A stretch of 64,000 bases of DNA from assembly GCF_003934285.1 (NCBI RefSeq), contig NZ_RQWJ01000002.1, forward strand, positions 558,001 through 622,000, read 5' to 3'. Source of the DNA: Brevundimonas fluminis (lineage in GTDB: Bacteria > Pseudomonadota > Alphaproteobacteria > Caulobacterales > Caulobacteraceae). The position numbers and the translations under genes are program-made. Numbering within the stretch: position 1 is the first letter of the stretch; every line of letters begins with the position of its first letter. This document shows positions 31,895 to 39,899 of this stretch, piece after piece. A model generated the notes under the pieces. It was not told where the DNA came from, did no database searches, and saw only the letters and a list, made by a program, of their open reading frames with translations.

Positions 31895-32021
31895 GCGTTT
31901 CGCCGCGTTTCAAGTTCAATATATCCAGTGCGTTAGATTGAAACGGCGTTTCAGGGCGTTTATCCCGAGTGCTGCGAAACGCGTCGCGGATGCCCCACTA
32001 GCTACCCCACCGGCGAAACGC
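31895..32021. repeat. Spaced GCGTTTC repeats, likely integrase arm sites
   Basis: GCGTTTC occurs at 31895, 31905 and 31946, with a one-base variant GCGTTTA at 31956. The inverted form GAAACGC occurs at 31976 and 32015. Two pairs are 10 bp apart, one helical turn. Their position between the att remnant and the integrase suits arm-type binding sites for the recombinase. Confidence 0.55.
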
Positions 32022-32026
32022 ATAAC

Positions 32027-32220
32027 GGTCACAGGATTTTCGGCTTTCCTGAGCGGTTTCAGAGGCCTCTGAAATCCGCCCGAAAATGAGGGCCGAAAGG
32101 GCCCTCGTAGGGGTCACAGAAATCGCCCCACCCCCGCCCCACAAGGGTTTGCGGGTCACAGCCGCTTTTCTGGTGGGGCAGAATTAGCGGGTCATCGGGG
32201 CTGCGCATAGGGGGTCACAG
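32027..32220 (+). repeat. Four GGTCACAG direct repeats echoing the tRNA
   Basis: GGTCACAG occurs at 32027, 32112, 32154 and 32213. The second copy is part of TCGTAGGGGTCACAG (32105-32119), an exact inverted copy of the 15 bp at 31843-31857 inside the tRNA remnant. No gene covers this 486-bp stretch (31778-32263). Confidence 0.6.
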
Positions 32221-32263
32221 GAGGAAGGGCGTCAGTGGGGCAGGAATGTGAAAGGAGCCCTAC

Positions 32264-33640
32264 ATGCCCTCGTCCAGCGGCCTGTCCACCGACCGTCAGA
32301 TCTCGGCTCTGAAGCCCAGAGACAGTCCCTTCGAAGTCGTCTTAGCCGGCGCCAGGGGTCTCTATATCCGGGTGTTCCCCACGGGCGCACGCAAGTTCGA
32401 GTACCGCTACACCAGCAAAGGCGGCAGCCGACGACGGATGGTGCTCGGGGCGTGGCCCGACCTGTCTCTCTCCGAGGCGCGACTGCGGGCCTCGCAGCTG
32501 CGCCAGTCGGTGCATGACGGCGCCGACCCCGCCGAGAAGAAGGCCCTGGAGAAGCTGCAGGCCCGGACCGGCGAGACCTTCGCCGAGCTCGCCGACGCCT
32601 ACTGGGCCGCCGCCGCACGGGGCCTGCATGGCGGCCGCCGACGGCCCAAGCGTGACGCCACAATCCAGACGGAGAAGTCCTGGTGGCGGACCCATGTGGA
32701 GAAGAAGCTTGGGCATCGCCGGTATCAGGACCTGCGGCGCACCGACATACGGCTCTTCATGAAGGCGCTGGTCATGGAAAGCCGACTGGCGCCCGCCAGC
32801 ATCGCCGCAGTCGGGGCCCTCATTCAGTCGATCCTGCAATATGCGGTTCTCGAAGAGAAGATCGACGCCAACCCGGCAGCCGGTCTGGCGCGGCCGCTTG
32901 CCCTGACCTCGCGTGACCGTCTGTTCTCCGACGACGCCATGACGACGATCTGGAAAACGGCCAGAACCGCCGCGACGGAGCGTGATCCGACCCGGAGCCC
33001 CCGCGCCCAGCTCTCGCCGGAGATGGGTCTGGCGATCCAGTTCCTGATCCTCACCCTGACCCGCCGCGCCGAGACGACGGGCGCTCGCTGGTCGGAGTTC
33101 GACCTGAAGGCCGGGCTCTGGACCATCCCGGCCAGCCGCACCAAGGCGCTTCATACCCACATCGTCCCCCTGACCGAGCCGATGGTCGCGATCCTGGATG
33201 AGATGCGCAGACGCCATCCGGTTCGGGCCGCGGTGTTCCCGCCGCTCAGGGGCCGCGGCGATCATCTGGACCCCCATGCCCTCACGCGGGCCTTCGCACG
33301 CATCTGCGATCAGCATCGCCTGCCGGCCGGGTCGCCGCACGACGTGCGCCGCACGGGCGTGACGACCCTGATCGGCCGCTACCGCGTGCCGCGCATGATC
33401 GCCGGCCTGCTGCTGGGGCACACGATCCGGGAGGGTGCGGCGGCGACGAGCGTTTATGACCGGCACAGCTATCTGCCGGAGAAGCATGAGGCGCTGCAGA
33501 TCTGGGGGCGGCACCTTGAGGCGCTCGAACGGGCCGACGCGGAGACCGGCGAGGGGTTCGGGGAAGGGGGCGCTGCGATCCCGGCCTCGGTCCCGGCTCT
33601 GCCCGCTCCCTGGTGGGAGGCGGGTCAGCGCCAGCGGTGA
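32264..33640 (+). CDS. int: Tyrosine-type site-specific integrase
   Basis: 458 aa. The N-terminal DUF4102-like domain (ALKPRDSPFEVVLAGARGLYIRV and VLGAWPDLSLSEARLRA) is typical of tRNA-targeting island integrases. The catalytic domain shows Arg267 (TLTRRAE), the HDVR box (His359, Arg362), GH at 385-386 and the nucleophile Tyr398 (SVYDRHSY). It would cut and join DNA at the neighbouring tRNA-derived site. The ATG at 32264 follows GAAAGGAGCC. Its 3' end overlaps the next, convergent gene by 16 bp. Confidence 0.95.
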   Translation: MPSSSGLSTDRQISALKPRDSPFEVVLAGARGLYIRVFPTGARKFEYRYTSKGGSRRRMVLGAWPDLSLSEARLRASQLRQSVHDGADPAEKKALEKLQARTGETFAELADAYWAAAARGLHGGRRRPKRDATIQTEKSWWRTHVEKKLGHRRYQDLRRTDIRLFMKALVMESRLAPASIAAVGALIQSILQYAVLEEKIDANPAAGLARPLALTSRDRLFSDDAMTTIWKTARTAATERDPTRSPRAQLSPEMGLAIQFLILTLTRRAETTGARWSEFDLKAGLWTIPASRTKALHTHIVPLTEPMVAILDEMRRRHPVRAAVFPPLRGRGDHLDPHALTRAFARICDQHRLPAGSPHDVRRTGVTTLIGRYRVPRMIAGLLLGHTIREGAAATSVYDRHSYLPEKHEALQIWGRHLEALERADAETGEGFGEGGAAIPASVPALPAPWWEAGQRQR

Positions 33641-34842
33641 GTGCCGAAGTCCCGGCCGTCGTCGTCTCCGAAGAGCTGCTCAGTCGAGAATCGGGATTCG
33701 AGGCCGACCGACGAAAGGCTCTCGGAACGCCTGGCGAGCTCGACGTCCGCCCAGGCGAGGAAGGCGCGGACCCGTCCCTCCGGGGCCGGCCCCTGTTCCG
33801 CGTGAAGACCGGCCACCAGGCGACGCAGGCGGTCCAGGCTCTCAAGCTCTGCGAGGATGCCGTCGAGGGCCTTGCGTCGCCGCTCTTCCACCCAGGCGTT
33901 CCGCGCCGCCTCCTGGCGCCTCGCCTGTTCTTCCTGCCATTCCCTGTGCGCCGCCTCTCGGCGCAGACGCTCCTGAGTCTTGGCGGCGGCCAAGACGGCG
34001 AGACCGACGGCGATGTCGGCGACCATGGATTCGAGCGTCTGCGTCTTGCCGTCCCGGAACGCGCGGCGAGGGCTTGTGCGTCCCTGGACCCAGACCTCTT
34101 CGAACTCCAGACCCAGACGACCGCTGGGAACGTGCTCGAACTCAGGGATGACGGGGCGATCGGTCAGAAAGGACCACGGGTCGCGTCGGCTTGCGGCGGC
34201 GCGCTTCTTTTCCCATGCGGCCAGTTTCGCCACTTCGGCGTCGGTCGGCGTATGCGGCCGACGGTCCAGAGCCTCGGTGATGGAGAAGCCGATCGTTTCC
34301 GTGTCGGATCGGAAGCGACAGCCGCCCTCCGCCTCCTCGAGCTCAAACCCCTGGCGGGCGGCGGCGCCGAGAAGGGCCGGCAGAAACTCGGTCAGGCGGT
34401 CGACGGACGCAGTCGCCACGGTGCACCGGATGACGTCGGGGCCCTCCGCTGAGGCGAGAGCAGTCTTCCCGCCCGCCTTGCGCAGAGCCTTGAGCGTCCG
34501 GCCGATCGCCGGGTGCATGGCTGCGGCCGAACGCACGACGCCGGATGACGCCAGAACTCTCGCCTGTTCGCGCACCTCGGCGAGCACCGCGCCGCCCGGC
34601 GTCAGGTCCGGGCTCGCGATCACGATCTCCCCCGCATCGTCCGGCTGAGGCAGAGGGGTGCGTTCGACCGGCTTACCGGCCGCATGGCGGGCCCACCATC
34701 CGACTGGAGGCGTCGGAACGTCGTGCTTGCGGCAGATCTTGTGCAGCGCCACGTCCGACAGGGCGAATTCTTTGGCCAGCTGCGTCATGGGGCGGGACCA
34801 GACGAGGTCGTGGAAGGCCTGCCGCGTGTAGCGTCTTGCCAT
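33625..34842 (-). CDS. Island-associated HTH protein of unknown function
   Basis: 405 aa. The N-terminal ~55 residues (FHDLVWSRPMTQLAKEFALSD, in part; then ICRKHDVPTPPVGWW) look like a helix-turn-helix seen at the start of many uncharacterised island proteins. The middle is not recognised. Residues ~280-340 are a charged coiled coil (RLRREAAHREWQEEQARRQEAARNA, in part). Possibly a DNA-binding protein linked to the mobile element. It is followed by hipA upstream on the same strand with a 27-bp gap. Confidence 0.7.
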   Translation of the reverse strand: MARRYTRQAFHDLVWSRPMTQLAKEFALSDVALHKICRKHDVPTPPVGWWARHAAGKPVERTPLPQPDDAGEIVIASPDLTPGGAVLAEVREQARVLASSGVVRSAAAMHPAIGRTLKALRKAGGKTALASAEGPDVIRCTVATASVDRLTEFLPALLGAAARQGFELEEAEGGCRFRSDTETIGFSITEALDRRPHTPTDAEVAKLAAWEKKRAAASRRDPWSFLTDRPVIPEFEHVPSGRLGLEFEEVWVQGRTSPRRAFRDGKTQTLESMVADIAVGLAVLAAAKTQERLRREAAHREWQEEQARRQEAARNAWVEERRRKALDGILAELESLDRLRRLVAGLHAEQGPAPEGRVRAFLAWADVELARRSESLSSVGLESRFSTEQLFGDDDGRDFGTHRWR

Positions 34843-34869
34843 GGAGAGGGGGTCCCTGCGGCGCTCGGA

Positions 34870-36129
34870 TCAGGCCGCGACCAATGACCGGACGACGTCG
34901 GCTCGGCGATTGACGAGGTCGATGAGCGCCTTCAGCACGGCGGGGTCCGAGCCTTCGGAGCCGAGCGTCTCAGCCACGCCGGGCGCGGCCGCTCGAGCCT
35001 GGTCGGCGAGGGCGCCGGCTCTGCGCCTGACCCATGGAGCCCCCACGCCGACCTGGGCCGCGAAGTCCGTAAGGGTCTGGCGGGTGAACTCTTCCAGACG
35101 ACTTCGTCCGCCCATGCGCATGGCCATGTTGGCGTGAACCTCCGGATAGAAGGCCGTGCAGAGAAGGTCATAGAGCGGGGCAAGACGCAGCCCTTCGTCG
35201 GTGTGGAGCAGGCTGAAGTTCTTTCCGTGGGCGTCGGCGTTGCCGATGATCAGATTGAACAGGGCGGCGTCGAGCAGGGTCAGAACAGCCGGCGCCGGCG
35301 GACGGACCGTACGTCGGAGAAGGTCGAAGCTGCTTCTGAAATCAGGGCCGCGCTCGGAGGCGTATTTGTGCTCGGGCGTCACGCCCAGGGCCTGGCAGAA
35401 ATCCTCCTGATGGAGCCGCCGCAGACGGCCGTCTGCAGTCTCGATTCGATCGTAACGCCGCACGAGAAGGCACCGCTGATCTCCTGCGAGAAGGGGGCGC
35501 GCCTCAGCGACCGGCAGACCCAGCGTCGAGGCCAGCCGCATGCAAAAGGCTTCGTTGTCGGGAAAGGTTGGATACTCCTTCGGGGCAGGCTTCAGGATAT
35601 GCGTGGTGGGCTGGCCCCGAAGCGGAACGGCGAAGCCGCCGTCGACCTGGACCACCGGCAGCTTCGTCTGCGCGCCCGCAAGCGACAGACGCACGCCCCC
35701 TTCGCCCGCCATCAGAGGCCGGCGCGGCAGTTCGAGAAGGATTCGCTCCAGCTCGGCTTCAGAGAGAGCGACGAGCGACGCGCCGACCTCCTCGGAGGGC
35801 GGCGGCTCTCCTTCGGGCCACAGGGTCAGGGCCCCCGCGACGTCGCCCCCCAGACCTTCCAGAAGGCCGAAGTCGTTCTCGCGCGAGACGCCGAGGATGC
35901 GGGCGACCGCCTGGCGGGGCCCCTCTTCCGGCAGCAGGCCGGCGAAGAAGGGGCGGGTCTGGGCCCGGCCGAAGGGCCCATCCTGCTTCGGCAGGGACAG
36001 CGAAATCGGCGGACGGCGATCGTCGGCCAGCCAGGCCGCCTCGTACTGGAAGGCCAGATCGCCGTTCTCGTCCAGCCTCAGAACGCCCACGGGGGCGTCG
36101 TTCCACCAGACCGTGAGCGCCCGCGTCAT
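34870..36129 (-). CDS. hipA: HipA-like serine/threonine kinase toxin
   Basis: 419 aa from the ATG at 36127-36129, overlapping the hipB stop. Contains the HipA N-terminal domain (VWWNDAPVGVLRLDENG, FFAGLLPEEGPR), the nucleotide-binding loop LSLAGAQTKLPVV, the catalytic NADAHGKNFSLL and the metal-binding PLYDLLC. E. coli HipA phosphorylates glutamyl-tRNA synthetase and causes persistence. The target here is unknown. Paired with HipB it forms a type II toxin-antitoxin system on the integrated element. Confidence 0.93.
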   Translation of the reverse strand: MTRALTVWWNDAPVGVLRLDENGDLAFQYEAAWLADDRRPPISLSLPKQDGPFGRAQTRPFFAGLLPEEGPRQAVARILGVSRENDFGLLEGLGGDVAGALTLWPEGEPPPSEEVGASLVALSEAELERILLELPRRPLMAGEGGVRLSLAGAQTKLPVVQVDGGFAVPLRGQPTTHILKPAPKEYPTFPDNEAFCMRLASTLGLPVAEARPLLAGDQRCLLVRRYDRIETADGRLRRLHQEDFCQALGVTPEHKYASERGPDFRSSFDLLRRTVRPPAPAVLTLLDAALFNLIIGNADAHGKNFSLLHTDEGLRLAPLYDLLCTAFYPEVHANMAMRMGGRSRLEEFTRQTLTDFAAQVGVGAPWVRRRAGALADQARAAAPGVAETLGSEGSDPAVLKALIDLVNRRADVVRSLVAA

Positions 36130-36353
36130 GTCTCCCGCTCGCCGGCGGAGTCGTCCGACGACCGAACGTCCAGGGTCAGCCCGAGGGCCTCCAGCACGCT
36201 GAGCACCTTGTCGAGGCGCACCGTAGGCTTGCCGCGCTCCAGGTCCACCAGGAACCGGAGGCCGACGCCCGCGCTGGCGGCCAACTGATCCTGGCGCAGG
36301 CCGAGCCGTTTGCGTTCCGCGCGAACCCGAGATCCAAGAGCGAGAGGCGTCAT
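36126..36353 (-). CDS. hipB: HipB-like antitoxin, Xre family
   Basis: 75-aa helix-turn-helix protein (LGSRVRAERKRLGLRQDQLAASAGV, in part, then GLRFLVDLERGKPTVRLDKVLSVLEALGL). It should bind and silence HipA and repress the operon through the two palindromes upstream. The start codon is 6 bp from the first palindrome. Confidence 0.93.
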   Translation of the reverse strand: MTPLALGSRVRAERKRLGLRQDQLAASAGVGLRFLVDLERGKPTVRLDKVLSVLEALGLTLDVRSSDDSAGERET

Positions 36354-36359
36354 GATGTT

Positions 36360-36373
36360 TTCCCGTTCGGGAA
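36360..36373. promoter_or_regulatory. HipB operator O1
   Basis: Perfect palindrome TTCCCG-TT-CGGGAA, 6 bp upstream of the hipB start. A second copy lies 97 bp away at 36457. Confidence 0.7.
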
Positions 36374-36456
36374 TATCGGCTGCACTTCACCCCGTATCAA
36401 GCTAATTTTACTGATTGGGACATTTCTTGTCCCCTAATGACCATCGCACCACATTA

Positions 36457-36470
36457 TTCCCGGTCGGGAA
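36457..36470. promoter_or_regulatory. HipB operator O2
   Basis: TTCCCG-GT-CGGGAA has the same arms as O1 with a different 2-bp centre. The distance between centres is 97 bp, which would allow looping by HipBA. Confidence 0.7.
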
Positions 36471-36688
36471 ATTTAGGTGTCTAAAGCCTAGTCCACTCAT
36501 CCGTCGTGTCGGCAGGAACGACCAAAGCCGCCGGACCGCCGATCAGCCACTTCGTGAGAGCAGGCGAGTGAGCGACCATATCCAAGCTGCCGCTCTGGAC
36601 ACGAGCCTGCCCCAGGGCACAACGCTGCCGGCCGACCGGCACCGTTAGCACGCCAGAGGCATCACACCTTCCCTTGCCGTGAGCAGCG

Positions 36689-36856
36689 CGGCTGGCGGAA
36701 GCTTATCTCCAGAACGACAAGGTCTCGGTCAACGAAATCGCCCTGTTGGTCGGCTATTCCGAGCCCGCGGCCTTTTCGCGGGCCTACAAGCGCTGGACGG
36801 GCCTGAGTCCTCGAATGGGTCGGAAGGCGCGCCTGCCGGGTGACCGCAGGCGATAG
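36689..36856 (+). pseudogene. AraC-type regulator, C-terminal fragment
   Basis: One frame reads RLAEAYLQNDKVSVNEIALL then VGYSEPAAFSRAYKRWTGLSP and stops at 36854. This is the second half of an AraC/XylS DNA-binding domain. No start codon or N-terminal part precedes it in frame, so the rest of the gene is lost. It may mark the right side of the inserted element. Nothing else was recognised between 36474 and 36688. Confidence 0.7.
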
Positions 36857-36901
36857 TCGCGCTGCCCGAGCGGAAGTCGGTCGGAGGAAGACCGTCGGTG
36901 C

Positions 36902-37339
36902 TCAGGGGCTGGGCAGTTCACGGAAGCGCCGGCGCGTGTCGAGCAGAGACCAGCTTCGTAGCAGCAATTCCCCGACGTCGTAGGGTTTGAGCAGAACGTC
37001 TTTGGCCCCGAGAGACAGGGCACGTAGACGGGCCTTCATGGTGGAGTCCGCCGTCAGCACGAGAATGGGCAGATAGCTGCTGTCGTCCGTCAGCCGCCGA
37101 AAGGCCTCAAGCAATTCATAGCCGTCCACACCGGGCATCATCAGGTCCAGAAGAACGAGGTCCGGCGGACGGGTCGCGAAATCTTCCAAGGCCGCTCGAG
37201 CGTCCAGAAAAGTGATCACGTTCTCGAATCCCTCTCTTCTGAAGGCGCGTTCGACGAGGCTGAGGTTCGCGGCTTCGTCGTCAACGGCCAGAATGCGCGC
37301 AGCCTTCAGTCTGTCGTCGCTCGGGACGATCCTCATCAC
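36902..37339 (-). CDS. Single-domain response regulator
   Basis: 145-aa CheY-like receiver without an output domain. Phosphoacceptor Asp65 (VLLDLMMPG), acidic pocket AVDDEAA and Lys118 (LLKPYD) are present. Start GTG at 37339 overlaps the upstream kinase stop, and an in-frame ATG lies at 37336. Last gene of a four-gene signalling operon. It could act in a phosphorelay or by protein contact. Confidence 0.9.
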   Translation of the reverse strand: MMRIVPSDDRLKAARILAVDDEAANLSLVERAFRREGFENVITFLDARAALEDFATRPPDLVLLDLMMPGVDGYELLEAFRRLTDDSSYLPILVLTADSTMKARLRALSLGAKDVLLKPYDVGELLLRSWSLLDTRRRFRELPSP

Positions 37340-39276
37340 GATTGTCCTCCGTTCGGCGCCGAGCGCGGCAGGTCGAGAATGAACGTGGCCCCCGGCCGAC
37401 CGTCGCGCGAGGCATAGGAAAGGCGTCCGCTCTGAGCCTCGGCGAGGCCCCGCGAAAGCGCCAGTCCCAGGCCCGAGCCCTGCACGCCGCTCCAGCGTTC
37501 CGCGTCCAGGCGATCGAATGGCGTGAACAGGCGATCGACCATCTCGGCCGGCACGCCCGGGCCCTGGTCCGTCACCTCGATCGCGACGCGGTCCGTCCCC
37601 GCTGCGACGGTCAGGGTCACGATGGCGGACGCGGGTCCGTACTTGATCGCATTGGAAAGCAGGTTGAGCAGGATCTGCACGACGGCCCGACGGTCGGCCA
37701 GAACCCTCGCGTCGACGTCGCCTGTGACGCGCACCTCCACGCCTGCCTCCTGAGCCTGGGGCGCGATCAGATTGCGCACGTCATCGAGCACCGGGCGGAC
37801 GTCCAGAGGTTCAGGAGCCAGGGCGTGTCCGCCGGCCTCGATCCGGGCGATGTCCAGAACCTCTTCGATCATGGCCAGCAGATGCCCCCCGGCCTTGGCG
37901 ATCTGGTCCACCGCGTGGCGCTGGTCCTCGGTTAGCGCCTCCCGGTCCATGCCGGTGAGTTGATTGAACCCCAGGATGGCCGTCAGGGGCGTCCGCAGCT
38001 CATGGCTCATGCGAGACAGGAACTCGCTCTTGGCCCTGCTGGCGCGCTCGGCCTCGGCCCTGGCCTGACCCAGCGCCTGCTCGGCGCGCCGCCGGTCCGT
38101 GACGTCGCGCGTAACCTTCGAGAAGCCGGTCAGGGTCCCGGCTCCGTCGCGCAGGGCCGTGATGACGACATTGGCCCAGAAGCGATCTCCGTCGCGGCGG
38201 ACGCGCCATCCCTCGTCTTCCACCCGCCCGTCGCGACGGGCGATCTCCAGCAGCCGGGGCGGCGTCTCGTCGCGCGCCTCAGCGGGATAGAAGACCGAAA
38301 AGTGCCGCCCGAGAATCTCGTCGGCAGTCCAGCCCTTGATCCGCTCCGCGCCGGCGTTCCAGCTGACGACGCGACCGTCCACATCCAGAGCGAAGATGCC
38401 GTAGTCGCGCACGCCTTCGATGACCCGACGATAGCGTTCCTCGCCCTCGCGCAGCGCCGCCTCCCGTGACCGTAGCAGCTCGCTGGCCTCGACCAGCCGC
38501 CGCGCAAGGCGGCCGATTTCGTCCTGGGCCTCGTCGGCGCGATCCAGCGGCTCCCCTCGCTCCAGTCGCTCGGCGTCCCGCTCCAGGCCTCGCACGCGCC
38601 GGACGATGCCGGTGAACAGCAGCTGGGCGGCGGCCAATCCGCCCAGCAGGCCTATGCCCGCCATCACCGCGGTCAGGATCCAGGTCCGTCGGCGCTCGGC
38701 GTCAGCGCGAGCCCGCCGTTGTTCAAGAAGTTCCGCTTCTCGACGCTGCATGGCGTCGATCTCGGCCCTGAGCTCGTCGAGAACGGCTTTGTTCGCGACA
38801 AGGGCTCGGGCCACGTCGGGCGCCTCAAGGCCTGCGGACGTGCCGGCCCCCGGCATGGCCGCCAGTTGCGCCAGCCCTTCGCGCTTAAGCACGACGAGGG
38901 CGTCGACCCGAGCCAGTCGGCTTCGGATCTCCGGGTCGCGCGCCGTCCGGCGCAGACGATCCAGCGTCGTCGGCAACAGGGCCTCCGCCTTCACGTAGGG
39001 CTCCAGAAAGGCCCGGCGCCCGGTCAGGCGGTACCCGCGAACGCCGCTTGCCGCCTCCGCCAAAAGGGCATGAACCTCGTGGATGTCGCGCTGGATGGCG
39101 AAGGTCAGCCGGACGCGGTCTTCGGCTTCCGCCTCGGCTCGCCCTGAAAGGTGCAGAGCGCCGATGCCGGCCAGAAGGATCGCCAGAGGCAGGGCGACCA
39201 CGATCAGTCCCTTTGCTCCGAGACCTAGGTCCGACCAGGCCTTCGCGACGCGCCTCCCCACGGATCGCGCCGTCAT
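37336..39276 (-). CDS. Membrane CHASE3-HAMP-PAS histidine kinase
   Basis: 646 aa. TM1 (GLIVVALPLAILLAGIGALHL) and TM2 (ILTAVMAGIGLLGGLAAAQLLF, in part) flank a ~150-residue CHASE3-type periplasmic domain with AEAASGVRGYRLTGRRAFLEPY. HAMP, a PAS domain (GIFALDVDGRVVSWNAGAERIKGW, in part), the HisKA helix with His425 (SRMSHELRTPLTAILGF) and a HATPase domain (DQGPGVP, GSGLGLALSRGLAE) follow. Overlaps both neighbours by 4 nt. The ligand is unknown. Confidence 0.93.
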   Translation of the reverse strand: MTARSVGRRVAKAWSDLGLGAKGLIVVALPLAILLAGIGALHLSGRAEAEAEDRVRLTFAIQRDIHEVHALLAEAASGVRGYRLTGRRAFLEPYVKAEALLPTTLDRLRRTARDPEIRSRLARVDALVVLKREGLAQLAAMPGAGTSAGLEAPDVARALVANKAVLDELRAEIDAMQRREAELLEQRRARADAERRRTWILTAVMAGIGLLGGLAAAQLLFTGIVRRVRGLERDAERLERGEPLDRADEAQDEIGRLARRLVEASELLRSREAALREGEERYRRVIEGVRDYGIFALDVDGRVVSWNAGAERIKGWTADEILGRHFSVFYPAEARDETPPRLLEIARRDGRVEDEGWRVRRDGDRFWANVVITALRDGAGTLTGFSKVTRDVTDRRRAEQALGQARAEAERASRAKSEFLSRMSHELRTPLTAILGFNQLTGMDREALTEDQRHAVDQIAKAGGHLLAMIEEVLDIARIEAGGHALAPEPLDVRPVLDDVRNLIAPQAQEAGVEVRVTGDVDARVLADRRAVVQILLNLLSNAIKYGPASAIVTLTVAAGTDRVAIEVTDQGPGVPAEMVDRLFTPFDRLDAERWSGVQGSGLGLALSRGLAEAQSGRLSYASRDGRPGATFILDLPRSAPNGGQS

Positions 39277-39899
39277 GTCGGGGCCCGGGCGGCGAACACG
39301 GCAGCCTGGGTCCGGTCGGCGACGCCCAGTTTGGCGATGAGCTTCTCGACGTGAGCCTTCACAGTCCCCGGCCCTATGCCGAGCTTTCGGCCGATCTCCT
39401 TGTTCGTCATGCCCTCGGCGATCAGGGACAGCACTTCACGCTCACGCGGCGTCAGCCGCGCGAGATCGTCGGCGGTCGGACCTGAAGCGGGCGCCACGGC
39501 CATGCGCAGCAGGCCATGCGGCAAGGCGGTCCGTCCGGCCCCCACTGCGCGTACCGCGTGCAGCAGCTCCTCACGCCCGGCGTCTTTGAGCACATAGCCG
39601 GTCGCCCCGGCCGCGAGGGCGCTGCGGACATATTCCGGCGTGTCGTGCAGCGTCAGCAGCAGCACCCTCGCCGCGGACTCCGCGAGGATCCGGCTCGCCG
39701 CCTCGAGGCCGTTCATTCCCGGCCCGAAACGGACGTCGAGGACGGCGACGTCGACGTCGCCTTCGGCGCAGCGCGCGACGGCGGCTTCGGCGGTGGCGGC
39801 CTCGGCCACGACCTGCAGATCGGCCTCGCGCTCGAACACCGCCCGCAGGCCCGCGCGGGTCAACTCGTGGTCGTCGGCGATCAGGATCCGCACCGTCAA
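39273..39899 (-). CDS. NarL/LuxR-family response regulator
   Basis: 208 aa. Receiver domain with Asp55 (VAVLDVRFGPGMNGLEAA) and a C-terminal GerE helix-turn-helix (LTPREREVLSLIAEGMTNKEI, in part, then GTVKAHVEKLIAKLGV). The frame begins with TTG at 39899, overlapping the kinase stop. A GTG at 39893 (MRILIADDHE) is an equally plausible start. It is the likely partner of the cytosolic kinase immediately upstream. Confidence 0.93.
   Translation of the reverse strand: MTVRILIADDHELTRAGLRAVFEREADLQVVAEAATAEAAVARCAEGDVDVAVLDVRFGPGMNGLEAASRILAESAARVLLLTLHDTPEYVRSALAAGATGYVLKDAGREELLHAVRAVGAGRTALPHGLLRMAVAPASGPTADDLARLTPREREVLSLIAEGMTNKEIGRKLGIGPGTVKAHVEKLIAKLGVADRTQAAVFAARAPT

Noticed and set aside
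31895..32220. CRISPR array
   Set aside because: Repeats are only 7-8 bp and irregularly spaced, and there are no cas genes.
36415..36648. A 77-residue plus-strand frame after the hipBA operators
   Set aside because: It contains operator O2, has no ribosome site and no domain.
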